From assembly GCA_001464455.1 (NCBI GenBank), contig LNEI01000010.1, forward strand, positions 124,001 to 188,000: DNA of 64,000 nucleotides, read 5' to 3'. The notes beneath the pieces were generated by a model. It was not told the DNA's origin. It did no database searches and was given only the letters and a program-made list of their open reading frames with translations. This document shows positions 25,166 to 33,785 of the stretch, in pieces. Position 1 is the first letter of the stretch. Each line of letters starts with the position of its first letter. The DNA comes from Acidobacteria bacterium Ga0077534. Its GTDB lineage: Bacteria > Acidobacteriota > Blastocatellia > Pyrinomonadales > Pyrinomonadaceae. The translations under genes were made by a program, and so were the position numbers.

Positions 25166-25522
25166 ATTAAATGTTGCCTCGAAAAGAATATGGCGTGCCG
25201 AGGAATGTGATGGGCCGGCGAAGGTCGGCCTGGTCCATGCAGGCCGTGAAAACGGTAGAATGTTTAACAAGGTCAAAAAATGACCAACTTCCATACTATG
25301 CTCGTGCACGGGCTGTGTCAACGGGATTTTTTTCTAACGAGTCAAATGGCGAATCTTAGGGCAATATTTGGCCTCTGGTTCCGTGAACACGACTGTGCCA
25401 AGATAGCTCAACAGCATCTTGCCTTTTTGAGCTGAATAGGGTACTGTATTCGTTTGCTACGAAGCGCGTAGATTCGTGTCGAGTGGGTTTCGCGACCCAC
25501 TTTTTATTTTGCTTTGGTAACG
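25166..25522. other. Intergenic region with structured leader before rimP (357 bp)
   Basis: This gap separates the divergent cohesin-protein gene and the rimP operon. From about 25400 it holds a series of hairpins on the plus strand: AGCTCA/TGAGCT arms near 25405-25431, CTACG/CGTAG near 25457-25472, then the terminator-like stem described separately. The first ~230 bp show no ORF or clear structure. Confidence 0.5.
25482..25510 (+). promoter_or_regulatory. Terminator-like attenuator hairpin immediately upstream of rimP
   Basis: AGTGGGT (25482-25488) pairs with ACCCACT (25495-25501) over a 6-base loop and is followed by TTTTATTTTG, the form of an intrinsic terminator, only 12-13 bases before the rimP ATG. 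Nothing upstream on this strand needs terminating, so it may attenuate the rimP-nusA-infB operon; nusA operons elsewhere are autoregulated by NusA in the leader. Confidence 0.5.
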
Positions 25523-26008
25523 ATGGATAAGGTTTCGATAACTGAGTACGTTAGAAGCGTTGCGAAAAAGGTGGCCGAGGCTAATGCCGTTGAACTCGTT
25601 AACGTCGAAACTGCGGGCACGAAAAGAGACCTGGTCGTAAGGATCTTTATTGACAAGGAAGGTGGCGTGACTCTGGAAGACTGCACGATCGTATCCCGCG
25701 GCGTCGAAGACATCCTTGATGAAGAAGATGTGATCCCGACGCGCTACGTCCTGGAAGTTTCATCGCCGGGTATCGAGCGAGAGCTTTTTTCGCTAGCGGA
25801 TTTTGTCAGATTTACCGGTGAGTTGGCAAAGATCAAGACAAATGTTGAGATCAGCGGGCAAAAGAATTTTGTGGGCAGGATCGAAAGGGTCGAGGGCGAA
25901 ACGATAACGATCGTTGACCGGACCGCTGGAGAAGTGAGTTTTGATCACTCAGCGGTCGTAAAAGCGAATTTGAAGATCGATCTTTCAAAAGAATTTGGCC
26001 ACAAGTAG
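25523..26008 (+). CDS. rimP: Ribosome maturation factor RimP
   Basis: A 161-residue cytoplasmic protein needed for 30S subunit maturation. It shows the RimP pattern: an N-terminal alpha/beta domain (VELVNVETAGTKRDLVVRIFIDKEGGVTLEDCTIVSRGVEDIL), the diagnostic YVLEVSSPGIERELF motif, then a small SH3-like C-terminal domain. ATG 25523 is chosen over TTG 25514. First gene of the conserved rimP-nusA-infB-rbfA cluster, which supports the call strongly. A terminator-like hairpin directly precedes it. Confidence 0.95.
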   Translation: MDKVSITEYVRSVAKKVAEANAVELVNVETAGTKRDLVVRIFIDKEGGVTLEDCTIVSRGVEDILDEEDVIPTRYVLEVSSPGIERELFSLADFVRFTGELAKIKTNVEISGQKNFVGRIERVEGETITIVDRTAGEVSFDHSAVVKANLKIDLSKEFGHK

Positions 26009-26039
26009 GCAGCAGTAGGGAAATTAAAATGAGCGTGAA

Positions 26040-27506
26040 ATGGTTATGACATCATCCATCGGACAGAGTATAGATATTTTGTGCAATGAGCAGGGCTTGG
26101 ACCGCGATATGATCATCGAGGCCATGAAGGATGCCGTGAAAGCGGCTGCCCGCAAGCAGTTCAAGGATAAAACCGGCGATAGCGTTCAGGTTGATTGGAA
26201 CACCGAAGAAGGCCAGATCGAGATCTCGGCCCAGAAGACGGTCGTCCAGACCGTCGAGGACCCCCTGACCGAACTTTCGCTCGAAGAAGCCGTTGAGCTG
26301 GCCGGCGATGAGATCGAGATCGGTGATATGCTCCTGCTTCCGCTGCCGACCGAAGAACTCGGCCGAATTGCCGCCCAGACTGCTAAACAGATCCTCGTTC
26401 AGAAGGTTCGCGAAGCGATCCGCGAAAAAGTTTACGACGAATACATCGATCGAAAAGGCGAGCTGATCAATGGCACCGTCAAGCGTTTCGAGCGTGGCGA
26501 CATGATCGTCGATCTTGGCAACAATCTCGAGGCGATCGTTCCGCGTAAAGAACAGTCCCGCGGCGAGATGTGGAATCAGGGCGAACGCATACGCGTCGTT
26601 ATTATCGACGTTTCGAAAGAGCAGAAAGGACAGCAGATCATTTGCTCGCGTGCGTCGGCAGAACTGCTCAAGCGTTTGTTTGAGATGGAAGTGCCTGAGA
26701 TCTACGACGAAACTGTCGTCATTAAATCAGCGGTGCGTGAACCGGGCGACCGAGCAAAGATCGCCGTTACGTCCAACGAAAAGGACGTCGATCCGGTCGG
26801 AGCTTGCGTCGGTATGAAAGGTTCGCGTGTTCAGGCGATCATTAAGGAACTTCGCGGCGAGAAGATCGACATTATCGAATGGTCGGACGAGCCGTCAGTT
26901 TTTGCTGCAAACGCATTGTCGCCCGCCAAGGTTTCGCAGGTTCGAATTACACACATCGACACTCGCCTGATGGAAGTCATCGTGGGCGAAGATCAGTTGA
27001 GTCTCGCTATCGGTAAGAAGGGGCAAAATGTTCGCCTCGCGACCCGCCTCGTCGGCTGGGACATCAAGATCGTTAGCGAAGAGCTTCTTAAGAAGGAAAT
27101 TGCTCAGAAGATGGGCAAGATGATGGCTTCTGGCCAGCCTGTGCCGGTCGATTCGCTTGAGGGTGTTACGAATGCGCAGGCGGAGCTTCTGGCGGCGAAG
27201 GGAATTGCGGATGTTGAGGCATTAGCCGCGGCATCTGTCGATGATCTCGTGGATATTCTCGACGTAAGTCTCGATGACGCGGAAGCGATCAAGGTGGCAG
27301 CAAATGTCGTCGTAAACGCCCGCAACTCAGAAATGGGTATCGAAGAAGAGGCTGCCGAACCCGAAGTTGAGGAGCAGGCAGTTGAAGAGGGTTCGGAAGA
27401 GACGACGGAAGTTGAACCAGCCGAAGAGGCTGAGACTGCGGAGGATGCCGGTCCCGAGACAGAACCAGAAGCCGGGTCAGACGGTGAGGCAGAAGTAGAG
27501 AAATGA
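26040..27506 (+). CDS. nusA: Transcription termination/antitermination factor NusA
   Basis: A 488-residue RNA-polymerase-binding elongation factor controlling pausing, termination and antitermination. Order of domains: N-terminal polymerase-binding domain (about 1-130); S1 RNA-binding domain (about 135-200, GELINGTVKRFERGDMIVDLG); two KH domains (about 200-345, including GACVGMKGSRVQAI and LSLAIGKKGQNVRLA); one helix-hairpin-helix-like repeat at about 375-425 (LEGVTNAQAELLAAKGI...); and a highly acidic Glu/Ala-rich tail of about 60 residues. The acidic tail is unlike E. coli's paired AR domains but is seen in several phyla. The ATG at 26040 is followed by another at 26046. Second gene of the rimP operon. 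Confidence 0.96.
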   Translation: MVMTSSIGQSIDILCNEQGLDRDMIIEAMKDAVKAAARKQFKDKTGDSVQVDWNTEEGQIEISAQKTVVQTVEDPLTELSLEEAVELAGDEIEIGDMLLLPLPTEELGRIAAQTAKQILVQKVREAIREKVYDEYIDRKGELINGTVKRFERGDMIVDLGNNLEAIVPRKEQSRGEMWNQGERIRVVIIDVSKEQKGQQIICSRASAELLKRLFEMEVPEIYDETVVIKSAVREPGDRAKIAVTSNEKDVDPVGACVGMKGSRVQAIIKELRGEKIDIIEWSDEPSVFAANALSPAKVSQVRITHIDTRLMEVIVGEDQLSLAIGKKGQNVRLATRLVGWDIKIVSEELLKKEIAQKMGKMMASGQPVPVDSLEGVTNAQAELLAAKGIADVEALAAASVDDLVDILDVSLDDAEAIKVAANVVVNARNSEMGIEEEAAEPEVEEQAVEEGSEETTEVEPAEEAETAEDAGPETEPEAGSDGEAEVEK

Positions 27507-27597
27507 TCAACTTAATCAGAATTATGGAGCAATACGTAATATGAAGTAGATCAGATCTGGTAGTGAGAGCGTTGGAGTTTTGGGGAAAAGTTAATTT

Positions 27598-30354
27598 ATG
27601 GCGATAGGAAAGAGTATCAGAATCTACGATCTTGCACGCGAGGTGAAACAGGACACAAAACGCGTCATGGAAGATCTGCGCCGAGAGGGAGCCGACGTGA
27701 GCGTCGCGTCGAACTCGGTACCGTTTGAGATCGCCGAGAAGGTCAGAAGCAAGTATTTTCCAAAGACCGAAACGGCACCCAAAAGGGCGATCAAGGTCAT
27801 CAAGGCGGCGAAAGTGGAACACACCTCGCCATCCGATGAGATCCACGAAACTGTTGAGCCAATTTCGGCGGATGTTCAGGTCGAAGCACCAGTATCTATT
27901 GCTGAGCCGGTCACGACTGAAAAGGCTGCTCCACCTGTAGCCGGGCCGTCGTCCGTAAAGAAGCTCTCAAAGAAGGTTGTCCCCGAACCAGAAGCAGTTG
28001 TCGCCGAGGAGATCCCGGCGGTCGAAGTACCGGAGGCCGTCGCTCCTACTCCTTCTGCTCCGATCATACGTCGTGTTGCGAAGCCGAAAGCGGTCGAAGA
28101 GGCTGTCGCCGAACCGACCGTCGAAGACACAACTGATGTCGTCGAAAACGTTGAGGCCGAGGCGGAAGTTCCGGTCGTTGCAGACGTTGCGGCCGAACCG
28201 GTTGTGGGCCCCGGCGGAACGACCGTCAAGCGGCTGACCCTTAGCCCGGATGCTTTGAAGAAGGGCATCAAGCCTGGGGATCGTCTCGTTTCGAACGCGC
28301 CAACCAAGACTGGAAGTCTGCTTACCCCAACTCGCGGCCCTGATGGCCGTCAGTTGCGTGGAACTCCGGGCGAGAATGCCGCCCCGCAAATGACCTACAC
28401 GCCGCCGGCGGACAATCGCCGCCGTCCGGGTCGTTCAGGGGGCCGCAAAGGAAACGATAAGGGAGCGAGGTTCGCAGAACGTGATGTCGACGCTCCACAG
28501 AAGCGTTCGATCGAAGAGCGTGTGCTCGGTCAGGTCGGTGCGGTCGATCTTCAGAATCTTAGAGCGGTTCGGCTTACGGAGGGTGCGACCATTCGCGAAT
28601 TTGCCGAGGCTCTCGGTGTAACCCCGCGAGATATTGTTCAGCTTTTGATCAAGAAAGGGGTTTTTGCGACGCTCAACCAGCCCATCGGCGAGAAAATGGC
28701 CAAAGAAATGGCCGCCGGCTTTGGGTTCGATGTCAGTTTCGTTCCATTCGAAGACATGGTCATCGAGCAGGAGTTCGAAGAACTCATTGCGGCCGATGCA
28801 GATGATGTGGAGCTTTCCAGAGCTCCGGTCATTACGGTGATGGGCCACGTCGATCACGGAAAAACGTCGCTTCTCGACGCGATCCGCTCAGCAAACGTCG
28901 CCGGTGGTGAAGCCGGCGGTATCACGCAGCACATCGGAGCGTACAGTGTTTTAGTGCCGAATTCTGATGATCCGAAAAACCCGCGTCGCGTGGTTTTCCT
29001 CGATACGCCGGGCCACGAAGCGTTTACCATGATGCGAGCCCGCGGTGCGAAAGCGACGGATATCGTAATTTTGGTCGTAGCAGCCGATGACGGCGTCATG
29101 CCTCAGACGATCGAGGCGGTCGAGCACTCAAAAGCAGCAGGCGTCCCGATCATCGTTGCCATAAATAAGATCGATAGGCCCGATGCCAATCCGGATAAAG
29201 TTAAGCAGGGCTTGGCGGGACTTGGTCTGCAGCCCACGGATTGGGGCGGTGAAACGGAAATGGTTGCGGTTTCGGCTAAGACGCGTGACGGTCTCGACAC
29301 TTTGCTTGAAACAGTCCTTCTACAGGCAGACATTCTCGATCTGAAGGCAAGCCCGACGCGTCGAGCATCCGGTGTTGTTCTCGAAGCAAAACTCGACAAG
29401 GGCCGTGGAGCCGTTGCAACTGCTCTCGTTCAGCAGGGAACTCTGAAGGTCGGCGATCCGTTCATTGTCGGACAGTTTTCAGGCAAGATCAGGGCGATGT
29501 TCTCGGACCGCGGCGAATCTGTCCAGCAGGCCGAACCGGCGACGCCGGTCGAGATACTTGGTTTGCAGGGCGTTCCGCAGGCCGGCGACACTTTCCAGGT
29601 CGTTGCGGATGTAGAACGAGCACAGGATATTGCCCAGCAGCGTCAAATGCACGCCCGTCAGGCAGCGATGCTCAAGACCACCAAGCGTGGTATCGAATCG
29701 CTGGGTATGGCGGAGATCAAAGAGCTTCTCGTCATTCTCAAGGCGGACGTCCAAGGTTCGGTCGAGGTGCTCAAGGGGACGCTCGAAAAACTTTCGACCG
29801 AGAAGGTCAAGGTTCGCGTCATACGCGCAGGCGTCGGCGCCATTGCCGAATCTGATGTGCTTTTGGCATCCGCCACGCAGGCGGACGACGCTTCGACGGC
29901 GGTTGTCATCATCGGATTTAACGTACGGCCCGAAGCACGCGTTTCCGATATTGCAAAGCACGAAGACGTTGACATTCGTCTCCACTCGATCATTTACAAG
30001 GTCGAGGAAGAGATCACCGCAGCGATGATCGGTATGCTCGATGCGATCGAGAAAGAAACGATCCTCGGTAAGGCCCTGGTTCAGGAAACGTTCAAGGTCT
30101 CGCGTATCGGTACTATTGCAGGCTGCCGCGTCAGCGAGGGCGTTATACGCCGACAGGCAAAAGCAAGGCTACTGCGTGACAGTGTGGTTATCTGGGAAGG
30201 CGACATCTCGACGCTCAAGCGGTTCAAGGATGATGTCAACGAGGTCAAGACCGGCTTCGAATGCGGCATCAGCCTCGTTAACTTCAATGACATCAAGATC
30301 GACGATGAGATCGAGGCATTTGTGATCGAGAAGATCGCGGCTACGGAGTTGTAG
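27598..30354 (+). CDS. infB: Translation initiation factor IF-2
   Basis: A 918-residue GTPase placing initiator fMet-tRNA on the 30S subunit. The N-terminus has the IF2_N motif ([24 protein letters not shown]), followed by a long Val/Pro/Glu-rich linker, a second IF2_N-like segment near 325-370 ([20 protein letters not shown]), then the G domain with P-loop GHVDHGKT at 416-423, the DTPGHEAF switch region and NKID. Domains II-IV follow, ending in a standard C-terminal fMet-tRNA-binding domain. ATG at 27598 lies 91 bp after nusA and directly precedes rbfA with one base between. Length and order are typical. Confidence 0.97.
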   Translation: MAIGKSIRIYDLAREVKQDTKRVMEDLRREGADVSVASNSVPFEIAEKVRSKYFPKTETAPKRAIKVIKAAKVEHTSPSDEIHETVEPISADVQVEAPVSIAEPVTTEKAAPPVAGPSSVKKLSKKVVPEPEAVVAEEIPAVEVPEAVAPTPSAPIIRRVAKPKAVEEAVAEPTVEDTTDVVENVEAEAEVPVVADVAAEPVVGPGGTTVKRLTLSPDALKKGIKPGDRLVSNAPTKTGSLLTPTRGPDGRQLRGTPGENAAPQMTYTPPADNRRRPGRSGGRKGNDKGARFAERDVDAPQKRSIEERVLGQVGAVDLQNLRAVRLTEGATIREFAEALGVTPRDIVQLLIKKGVFATLNQPIGEKMAKEMAAGFGFDVSFVPFEDMVIEQEFEELIAADADDVELSRAPVITVMGHVDHGKTSLLDAIRSANVAGGEAGGITQHIGAYSVLVPNSDDPKNPRRVVFLDTPGHEAFTMMRARGAKATDIVILVVAADDGVMPQTIEAVEHSKAAGVPIIVAINKIDRPDANPDKVKQGLAGLGLQPTDWGGETEMVAVSAKTRDGLDTLLETVLLQADILDLKASPTRRASGVVLEAKLDKGRGAVATALVQQGTLKVGDPFIVGQFSGKIRAMFSDRGESVQQAEPATPVEILGLQGVPQAGDTFQVVADVERAQDIAQQRQMHARQAAMLKTTKRGIESLGMAEIKELLVILKADVQGSVEVLKGTLEKLSTEKVKVRVIRAGVGAIAESDVLLASATQADDASTAVVIIGFNVRPEARVSDIAKHEDVDIRLHSIIYKVEEEITAAMIGMLDAIEKETILGKALVQETFKVSRIGTIAGCRVSEGVIRRQAKARLLRDSVVIWEGDISTLKRFKDDVNEVKTGFECGISLVNFNDIKIDDEIEAFVIEKIAATEL

Positions 30355-30355
30355 T

Positions 30356-30730
30356 ATGCGCCGCCCGGAACGCCTTGGAGAGGCGTTAAAGATCGAGATC
30401 GCGGAGGTAGTTGGCTTTGAGCTGACCGATCCGCGCATTGAAATGGTCACGGTAACGGACGTCGAGTTGTCGGCTGACCTGCGTGACGCGAAGGTCTACG
30501 TCTTGATCCGCGGAGACGAAGCCGAGATGGATCAGGCGTTGAGATCGCTGCGAAATGCGTCGACATTTATTCGGCAGCAGGTGGCAATGAATTTGGACCT
30601 AAGGCATGCGCCGCACGTACATTTCGTACGCGATACGGCGGAAGAAAATGCCGGGCGGGTCAGTGAGATCCTTGATGATCTCACGCGGCGTGGGGAAATT
30701 AAGAAGGATGATAGTGAGAGTGTGAAGTAA
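30356..30730 (+). CDS. rbfA: Ribosome-binding factor A
   Basis: A 124-residue KH-fold protein that binds the 16S 5' helix and helps 30S maturation, particularly in cold. It begins MRRPERLGEALKIEIAEVV, shows the family's ELTDPRIEMVTVTDVELSADLRDAKVYV core, and ends with HVHFVRDTAEENAGRVSEIL. The ATG is one base after the infB stop, so translation is coupled. Last gene of the ribosome/transcription cluster before a repeat-bearing gap. Confidence 0.95.
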   Translation: MRRPERLGEALKIEIAEVVGFELTDPRIEMVTVTDVELSADLRDAKVYVLIRGDEAEMDQALRSLRNASTFIRQQVAMNLDLRHAPHVHFVRDTAEENAGRVSEILDDLTRRGEIKKDDSESVK

Positions 30731-30798
30731 AAAGGTAAAAGGCGAAAGGCAAAATGAAACCCAATTTTTGCCTTTTGCCTTTCGCCATTTGCCTTCCG
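30731..30798. repeat. AAAGGCA-type short-motif inverted repeat
   Basis: GGCGAAAGGCAAAA (30741-30754) is the exact reverse complement of TTTTGCCTTTCGCC (30773-30786), flanked by more AAAGG/CCTTT copies. It lies between rbfA and nrnA and could act as a transcript end, but the motif composition matches the dispersed short-motif blocks elsewhere in the window. Confidence 0.75.
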
Positions 30799-30817
30799 TT
30801 CTTACTCGAACGAGAGA

Positions 30818-31783
30818 GTGCTTAGTCAAGTTGTTGAGTTAATTGAAAATAAGGAAGTCTTCGCGATCACGACGCATATCAAGCCTGATGGCGACGGTGT
30901 CGGATCGTCGTTGGGGCTTTGCTGGCTCTTGCGTTCGCTCGGGAAAGAGGCGGAGGTGATCGTGCATGGTGAGGTCCCACCTGCCTACAGAAGCCTGCCG
31001 GGTGCGGATGAGATCCGCGATGTCAGGTACGTAAACGGAAAATACGACGCTATCTTCGTTATCGAATGCAGCGATGTCAGCCGTCCCGGCATTGCCGGCC
31101 TTGAGAATCAGTTCACCGTAAATATTGACCATCACGCGACCAGCGAACATTTCGGGACTATTAACTGGATAGATTCGACTGCGTCGGCTGTTGGTGAAAT
31201 GATCTATAACCTGTGTAAGGCGATCGGCGGAAGAATAACAAAAGAGATCGCCGAATGCGTCTACATGGCGCTCGTTACCGACACCGGCTCGTTCCACTTC
31301 CCCAACACTTCCGATAGGACGCTCAAAGTCGCGTCTGAATTAATTAAAGCCGGAGCGAAACCTGAAAAGATCGGCGAGGCTGTTTACAACAACTATCCCT
31401 GGTCGCGGATAGAACTGATGCGCCGCGTACTCGCCACAGTCAAACGTGACGATACCGGAGCGGTTGCGTCGATTCGTCAAACGCTTGAAATGTCGGACGA
31501 ATCTGAAGCGATCGACGGAGACAACAATGGTTTTGTAAACATTCCGCTCGCTGCCCGCGAGGTCAAGGCCGCACTCTACATGCGAGAGATCGCTCCCGGA
31601 AAGTATCGGGCAAGCCTCCGGTCGAAGGGCGACATAAATGTTGCCCGGGTAGCAGAAAAATTTGGCGGCGGTGGGCACAAGAATGCTTCCGGACTTAGTA
31701 TAGAAGGCGATTGGGACCAGAAAGAGGCTGAGATCATCGCCGCACTGGTCGAGGCGATCAAGAAGTCAGAACCGCCTGCGTAA
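30818..31783 (+). CDS. nrnA: DHH/DHHA1 phosphoesterase, NrnA-like oligoribonuclease / pAp phosphatase
   Basis: Degrades short oligoribonucleotides (nanoRNA) and 3'-phosphoadenosine 5'-phosphate. It has 321 residues. Metal-binding motifs are H20-x3-D24-x-D26 (THIKPDGD), D84-region ECSD and the DHH signature D104-H105-H106. The DHHA1 domain ends with GGGGH at 283-287. GTG 30818 is the start. The last residues, SEPPA plus stop, are encoded by the left arm of the 101-bp inverted-repeat element that begins at 31765, so the natural C-terminus has been set by that element. Its presence behind rbfA is a common gene order in many phyla. Confidence 0.92.
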   Translation: MLSQVVELIENKEVFAITTHIKPDGDGVGSSLGLCWLLRSLGKEAEVIVHGEVPPAYRSLPGADEIRDVRYVNGKYDAIFVIECSDVSRPGIAGLENQFTVNIDHHATSEHFGTINWIDSTASAVGEMIYNLCKAIGGRITKEIAECVYMALVTDTGSFHFPNTSDRTLKVASELIKAGAKPEKIGEAVYNNYPWSRIELMRRVLATVKRDDTGAVASIRQTLEMSDESEAIDGDNNGFVNIPLAAREVKAALYMREIAPGKYRASLRSKGDINVARVAEKFGGGGHKNASGLSIEGDWDQKEAEIIAALVEAIKKSEPPA

Positions 31784-31865
31784 ACGGGCGGAAATCTACT
31801 CTTTTTCTGATCAACGCTGAGCATTCGCAACTAACCTGCCGCCCGCTTACGCAGGCGGTTCTGAC
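31765..31865. repeat. 101-bp inverted-repeat element, copy 1
   Basis: Left arm 31765-31791 and right arm 31839-31865 are 27-base complements with one mismatch (core GTCAGAACCGCCTGCG). A homologous copy is at 56825-56927. The 47-base interior shares sequence with the other copy. The left arm encodes Ser-Glu-Pro-Pro-Ala-stop at the end of nrnA; the right arm ends two bases before the cobO ATG. Confidence 0.92.
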
Positions 31866-31867
31866 TT

Positions 31868-32449
31868 ATGGCTGAGAAACGCTACAAATGGCGGCGCGAT
31901 GATTATCGCGAAAACACGAAAGGCCTGCTAATGCTCAACACCGGCGACGGGAAGGGCAAGACGACGGCGGCAATTGGCGTGATGGTCCGAGCCGCGGGTC
32001 GCGAGTTAGAATGCTGCATGATCCAGTTCATGAAATCCCGCAATGACCGTTACGGTGAACACGAATCCTTTGAAAAATTAGGAATCGAGGTTCACACAAT
32101 GGGCGATGGCTTCACGTGGGACACAAACGACAAGTCACAGGATATAAAGACATCTGAGGAAACCTGGGCACTTTGCGTTGAAAAGATGCGAGCCGGGGAC
32201 TACGATCTGCTCGTTTTCGACGAGCTTCTTTATGTACTGAGCTATGGATTTTTGGATATTGACGCGGTGCTCGGGGAAATTCGCTCGGTTCGTGCCGAAA
32301 AACCCCACCTTCACATCATTTTGACGGGCCGAAATATCGACAACGCCCTCGAGAAAGTGATCGAGGCGGCAGACCTCGTCACCGAGATGAAAGAGGTGAA
32401 GCATCCATTCTACGCCGGCATTTACGCGCAACAGGGGATCGAGTTTTAA
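31868..32449 (+). CDS. cobO: Corrinoid adenosyltransferase (CobO/BtuR type)
   Basis: Transfers the adenosyl group of ATP to cob(I)alamin or cob(I)yrinate diamide, making coenzyme B12 forms. It is 193 residues. The P-loop NTGDGKGKTTAA lies near 24-35, followed by IQFMKSRNDRYGEHESFEKLGIEVHTMGDGFTW and the metal-binding DYDLLVFDELLYVLSYGFL segment. It needs a cofactor user: methylmalonyl-CoA mutase support genes (mce, meaB) lie at 56-58 kb. The ATG follows the repeat element by two bases, so any ribosome-binding site would be inside the repeat arm. No corrinoid riboswitch was seen. Confidence 0.93.
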   Translation: MAEKRYKWRRDDYRENTKGLLMLNTGDGKGKTTAAIGVMVRAAGRELECCMIQFMKSRNDRYGEHESFEKLGIEVHTMGDGFTWDTNDKSQDIKTSEETWALCVEKMRAGDYDLLVFDELLYVLSYGFLDIDAVLGEIRSVRAEKPHLHIILTGRNIDNALEKVIEAADLVTEMKEVKHPFYAGIYAQQGIEF

Positions 32450-32464
32450 CAAAAATATTTCTTC

Positions 32465-33025
32465 ATGAAACAGATCGTTGAAAAGAGATCACCGGCCGGT
32501 TTCGTTGACTACTTTGCGCTTGCGTTTACAACCTGGGGTGTCGGCTATCTGCCCTTTGCACCCGGAACCTTTGGTTCAATGGTCGCAGTCGCGATCTATC
32601 TTGGTATCGAACGCCTACTGCCGTTTATCGAAACATCTGTCTTTCAGATCTCATCGCACTCCGCCTCGTCGGTCGCATGGGAGCATTCGGCTGTCGCGGT
32701 CGTGCTGGCGATCTTTATTTTAGTGGGCATTTGGGCATCGACGCGAGCGGTGCCGCTTCTCGGCAACTCAGATCCGTCGCAGGCAGTCGTTGACGAACTG
32801 ATGGGCCAGTTCATCACGTTTCTTTTTGTCCCGTTTGGGCTTTCCTGGCCTCTGGTACTGGCGGGATTTCTGCTGTTTCGCCTGTTCGACATCTGGAAGC
32901 CATTTCCTATCGATGATCTTCAGATCCTGCCAGGCGGGATCGGTGTCTGTGCTGATGATATCGTCGCGGGCGTTTACGCGGGGATATGTCTGGCAGTGCT
33001 ATACGCTTTCACCCTGATCTTATGA
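32465..33025 (+). CDS. pgpA: Phosphatidylglycerophosphatase A
   Basis: An integral-membrane phosphatase that dephosphorylates phosphatidylglycerophosphate in phospholipid synthesis. Length 186 residues. Landmarks: GVGYLPFAPGTFGSMVA near the N-terminus, VDELMGQ in the middle, the FRLFDIWKPFPI motif, and the GGIGVCADDIVAGVYAG end. Four or so membrane helices. It overlaps the DUF1835 gene by 4 bases (ATGA), so translation is coupled. About 15 bases separate it from cobO, likely one transcript. Confidence 0.93.
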   Translation: MKQIVEKRSPAGFVDYFALAFTTWGVGYLPFAPGTFGSMVAVAIYLGIERLLPFIETSVFQISSHSASSVAWEHSAVAVVLAIFILVGIWASTRAVPLLGNSDPSQAVVDELMGQFITFLFVPFGLSWPLVLAGFLLFRLFDIWKPFPIDDLQILPGGIGVCADDIVAGVYAGICLAVLYAFTLIL

Positions 33026-33744
33026 TCTACCATGTTTTGCCCGGCGATGCTCCGGTCGAAGAATTTCGTAAAACCGCGATCGAAGGCGAGGTTATCGTCT
33101 GCCGCGAAGCGTTTATTGCTGGCCCGATCGACGCGAGCGATCCCGAACAGTTTTGGGACGAGCGTGCCAAGTTCGTTCTGACCGAGTACGGCGAAGATGA
33201 GATCGTGTATCACGAAAAGGTCGCGGCTGAACTCGAAAGGATCGCTGATATAGGGCCCGGTGACGAGGTTAATCTTTGGTTCGAGTACGAGTTATTCTGC
33301 AGCGTAAACCTGTGGTTCTGCCTCTCTAGATTGACGGGTTCCGGGGCGAAGATCTTTCGAGTCGAGCCGATCGTTCTGAGTGAGAAGGAACGCTGGGCGG
33401 GTTTCGGGAAATTTGACGCCGCCACGTTCAAAGTCTGCTTCGATGCTCGGCAGCTCGTTTCGCAAGGCGACCTAAAACTTGGCTCTGACCTGTGGTCCGC
33501 GTTTGTCCACCGGGACGCTGCCGTGCTGCATGAACTATCAAACTCATCGTCGCCATGTTTTACCTACCTCGGCGAGGTTGCCAGAGCGGCGGCCGAGATC
33601 GAAACGAAACCGTATGATATTCTTCGCGAGTTGCGATCAAAAGGATTGATGGATTTTGAAAGCGTATTCCCGGAGTTTGCAAAACAGGCTGGCGTTTACG
33701 GCTTCGGCGATCTGCAGGTTGCGCGAATGCTCGATAGTTTGTGA
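33022..33744 (+). CDS. DUF1835-domain protein
   Basis: A 240-residue cytoplasmic protein. ATG 33022 overlaps the pgpA stop in the ATGA arrangement; the longer upstream reading is a shadow. The start MIYHVLPGDAPVEEFRKTAIEGEVIVCREAFIAGP resembles the DUF1835 signature (a short HxLxGD... followed by D/E-rich metal-like segment FWDERAKFV). The middle has a nucleotidyl-like WFEYELFCSVNLWF strand. A DUF3658-type C-terminal region seems present. Function is not known for the family. Co-transcription with pgpA and cobO gives no clear functional hint. Confidence 0.75.
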   Translation: MIYHVLPGDAPVEEFRKTAIEGEVIVCREAFIAGPIDASDPEQFWDERAKFVLTEYGEDEIVYHEKVAAELERIADIGPGDEVNLWFEYELFCSVNLWFCLSRLTGSGAKIFRVEPIVLSEKERWAGFGKFDAATFKVCFDARQLVSQGDLKLGSDLWSAFVHRDAAVLHELSNSSSPCFTYLGEVARAAAEIETKPYDILRELRSKGLMDFESVFPEFAKQAGVYGFGDLQVARMLDSL

Positions 33745-33785
33745 CCCTTGCTCGAAAGGTCAGGCTCACTCCCATTGTTTTTCCT

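Noticed and set aside
31792-31838. Corrinoid riboswitch before cobO
   Set aside because: The gap is filled by the inverted-repeat element; no B12-box-like conserved core was seen.
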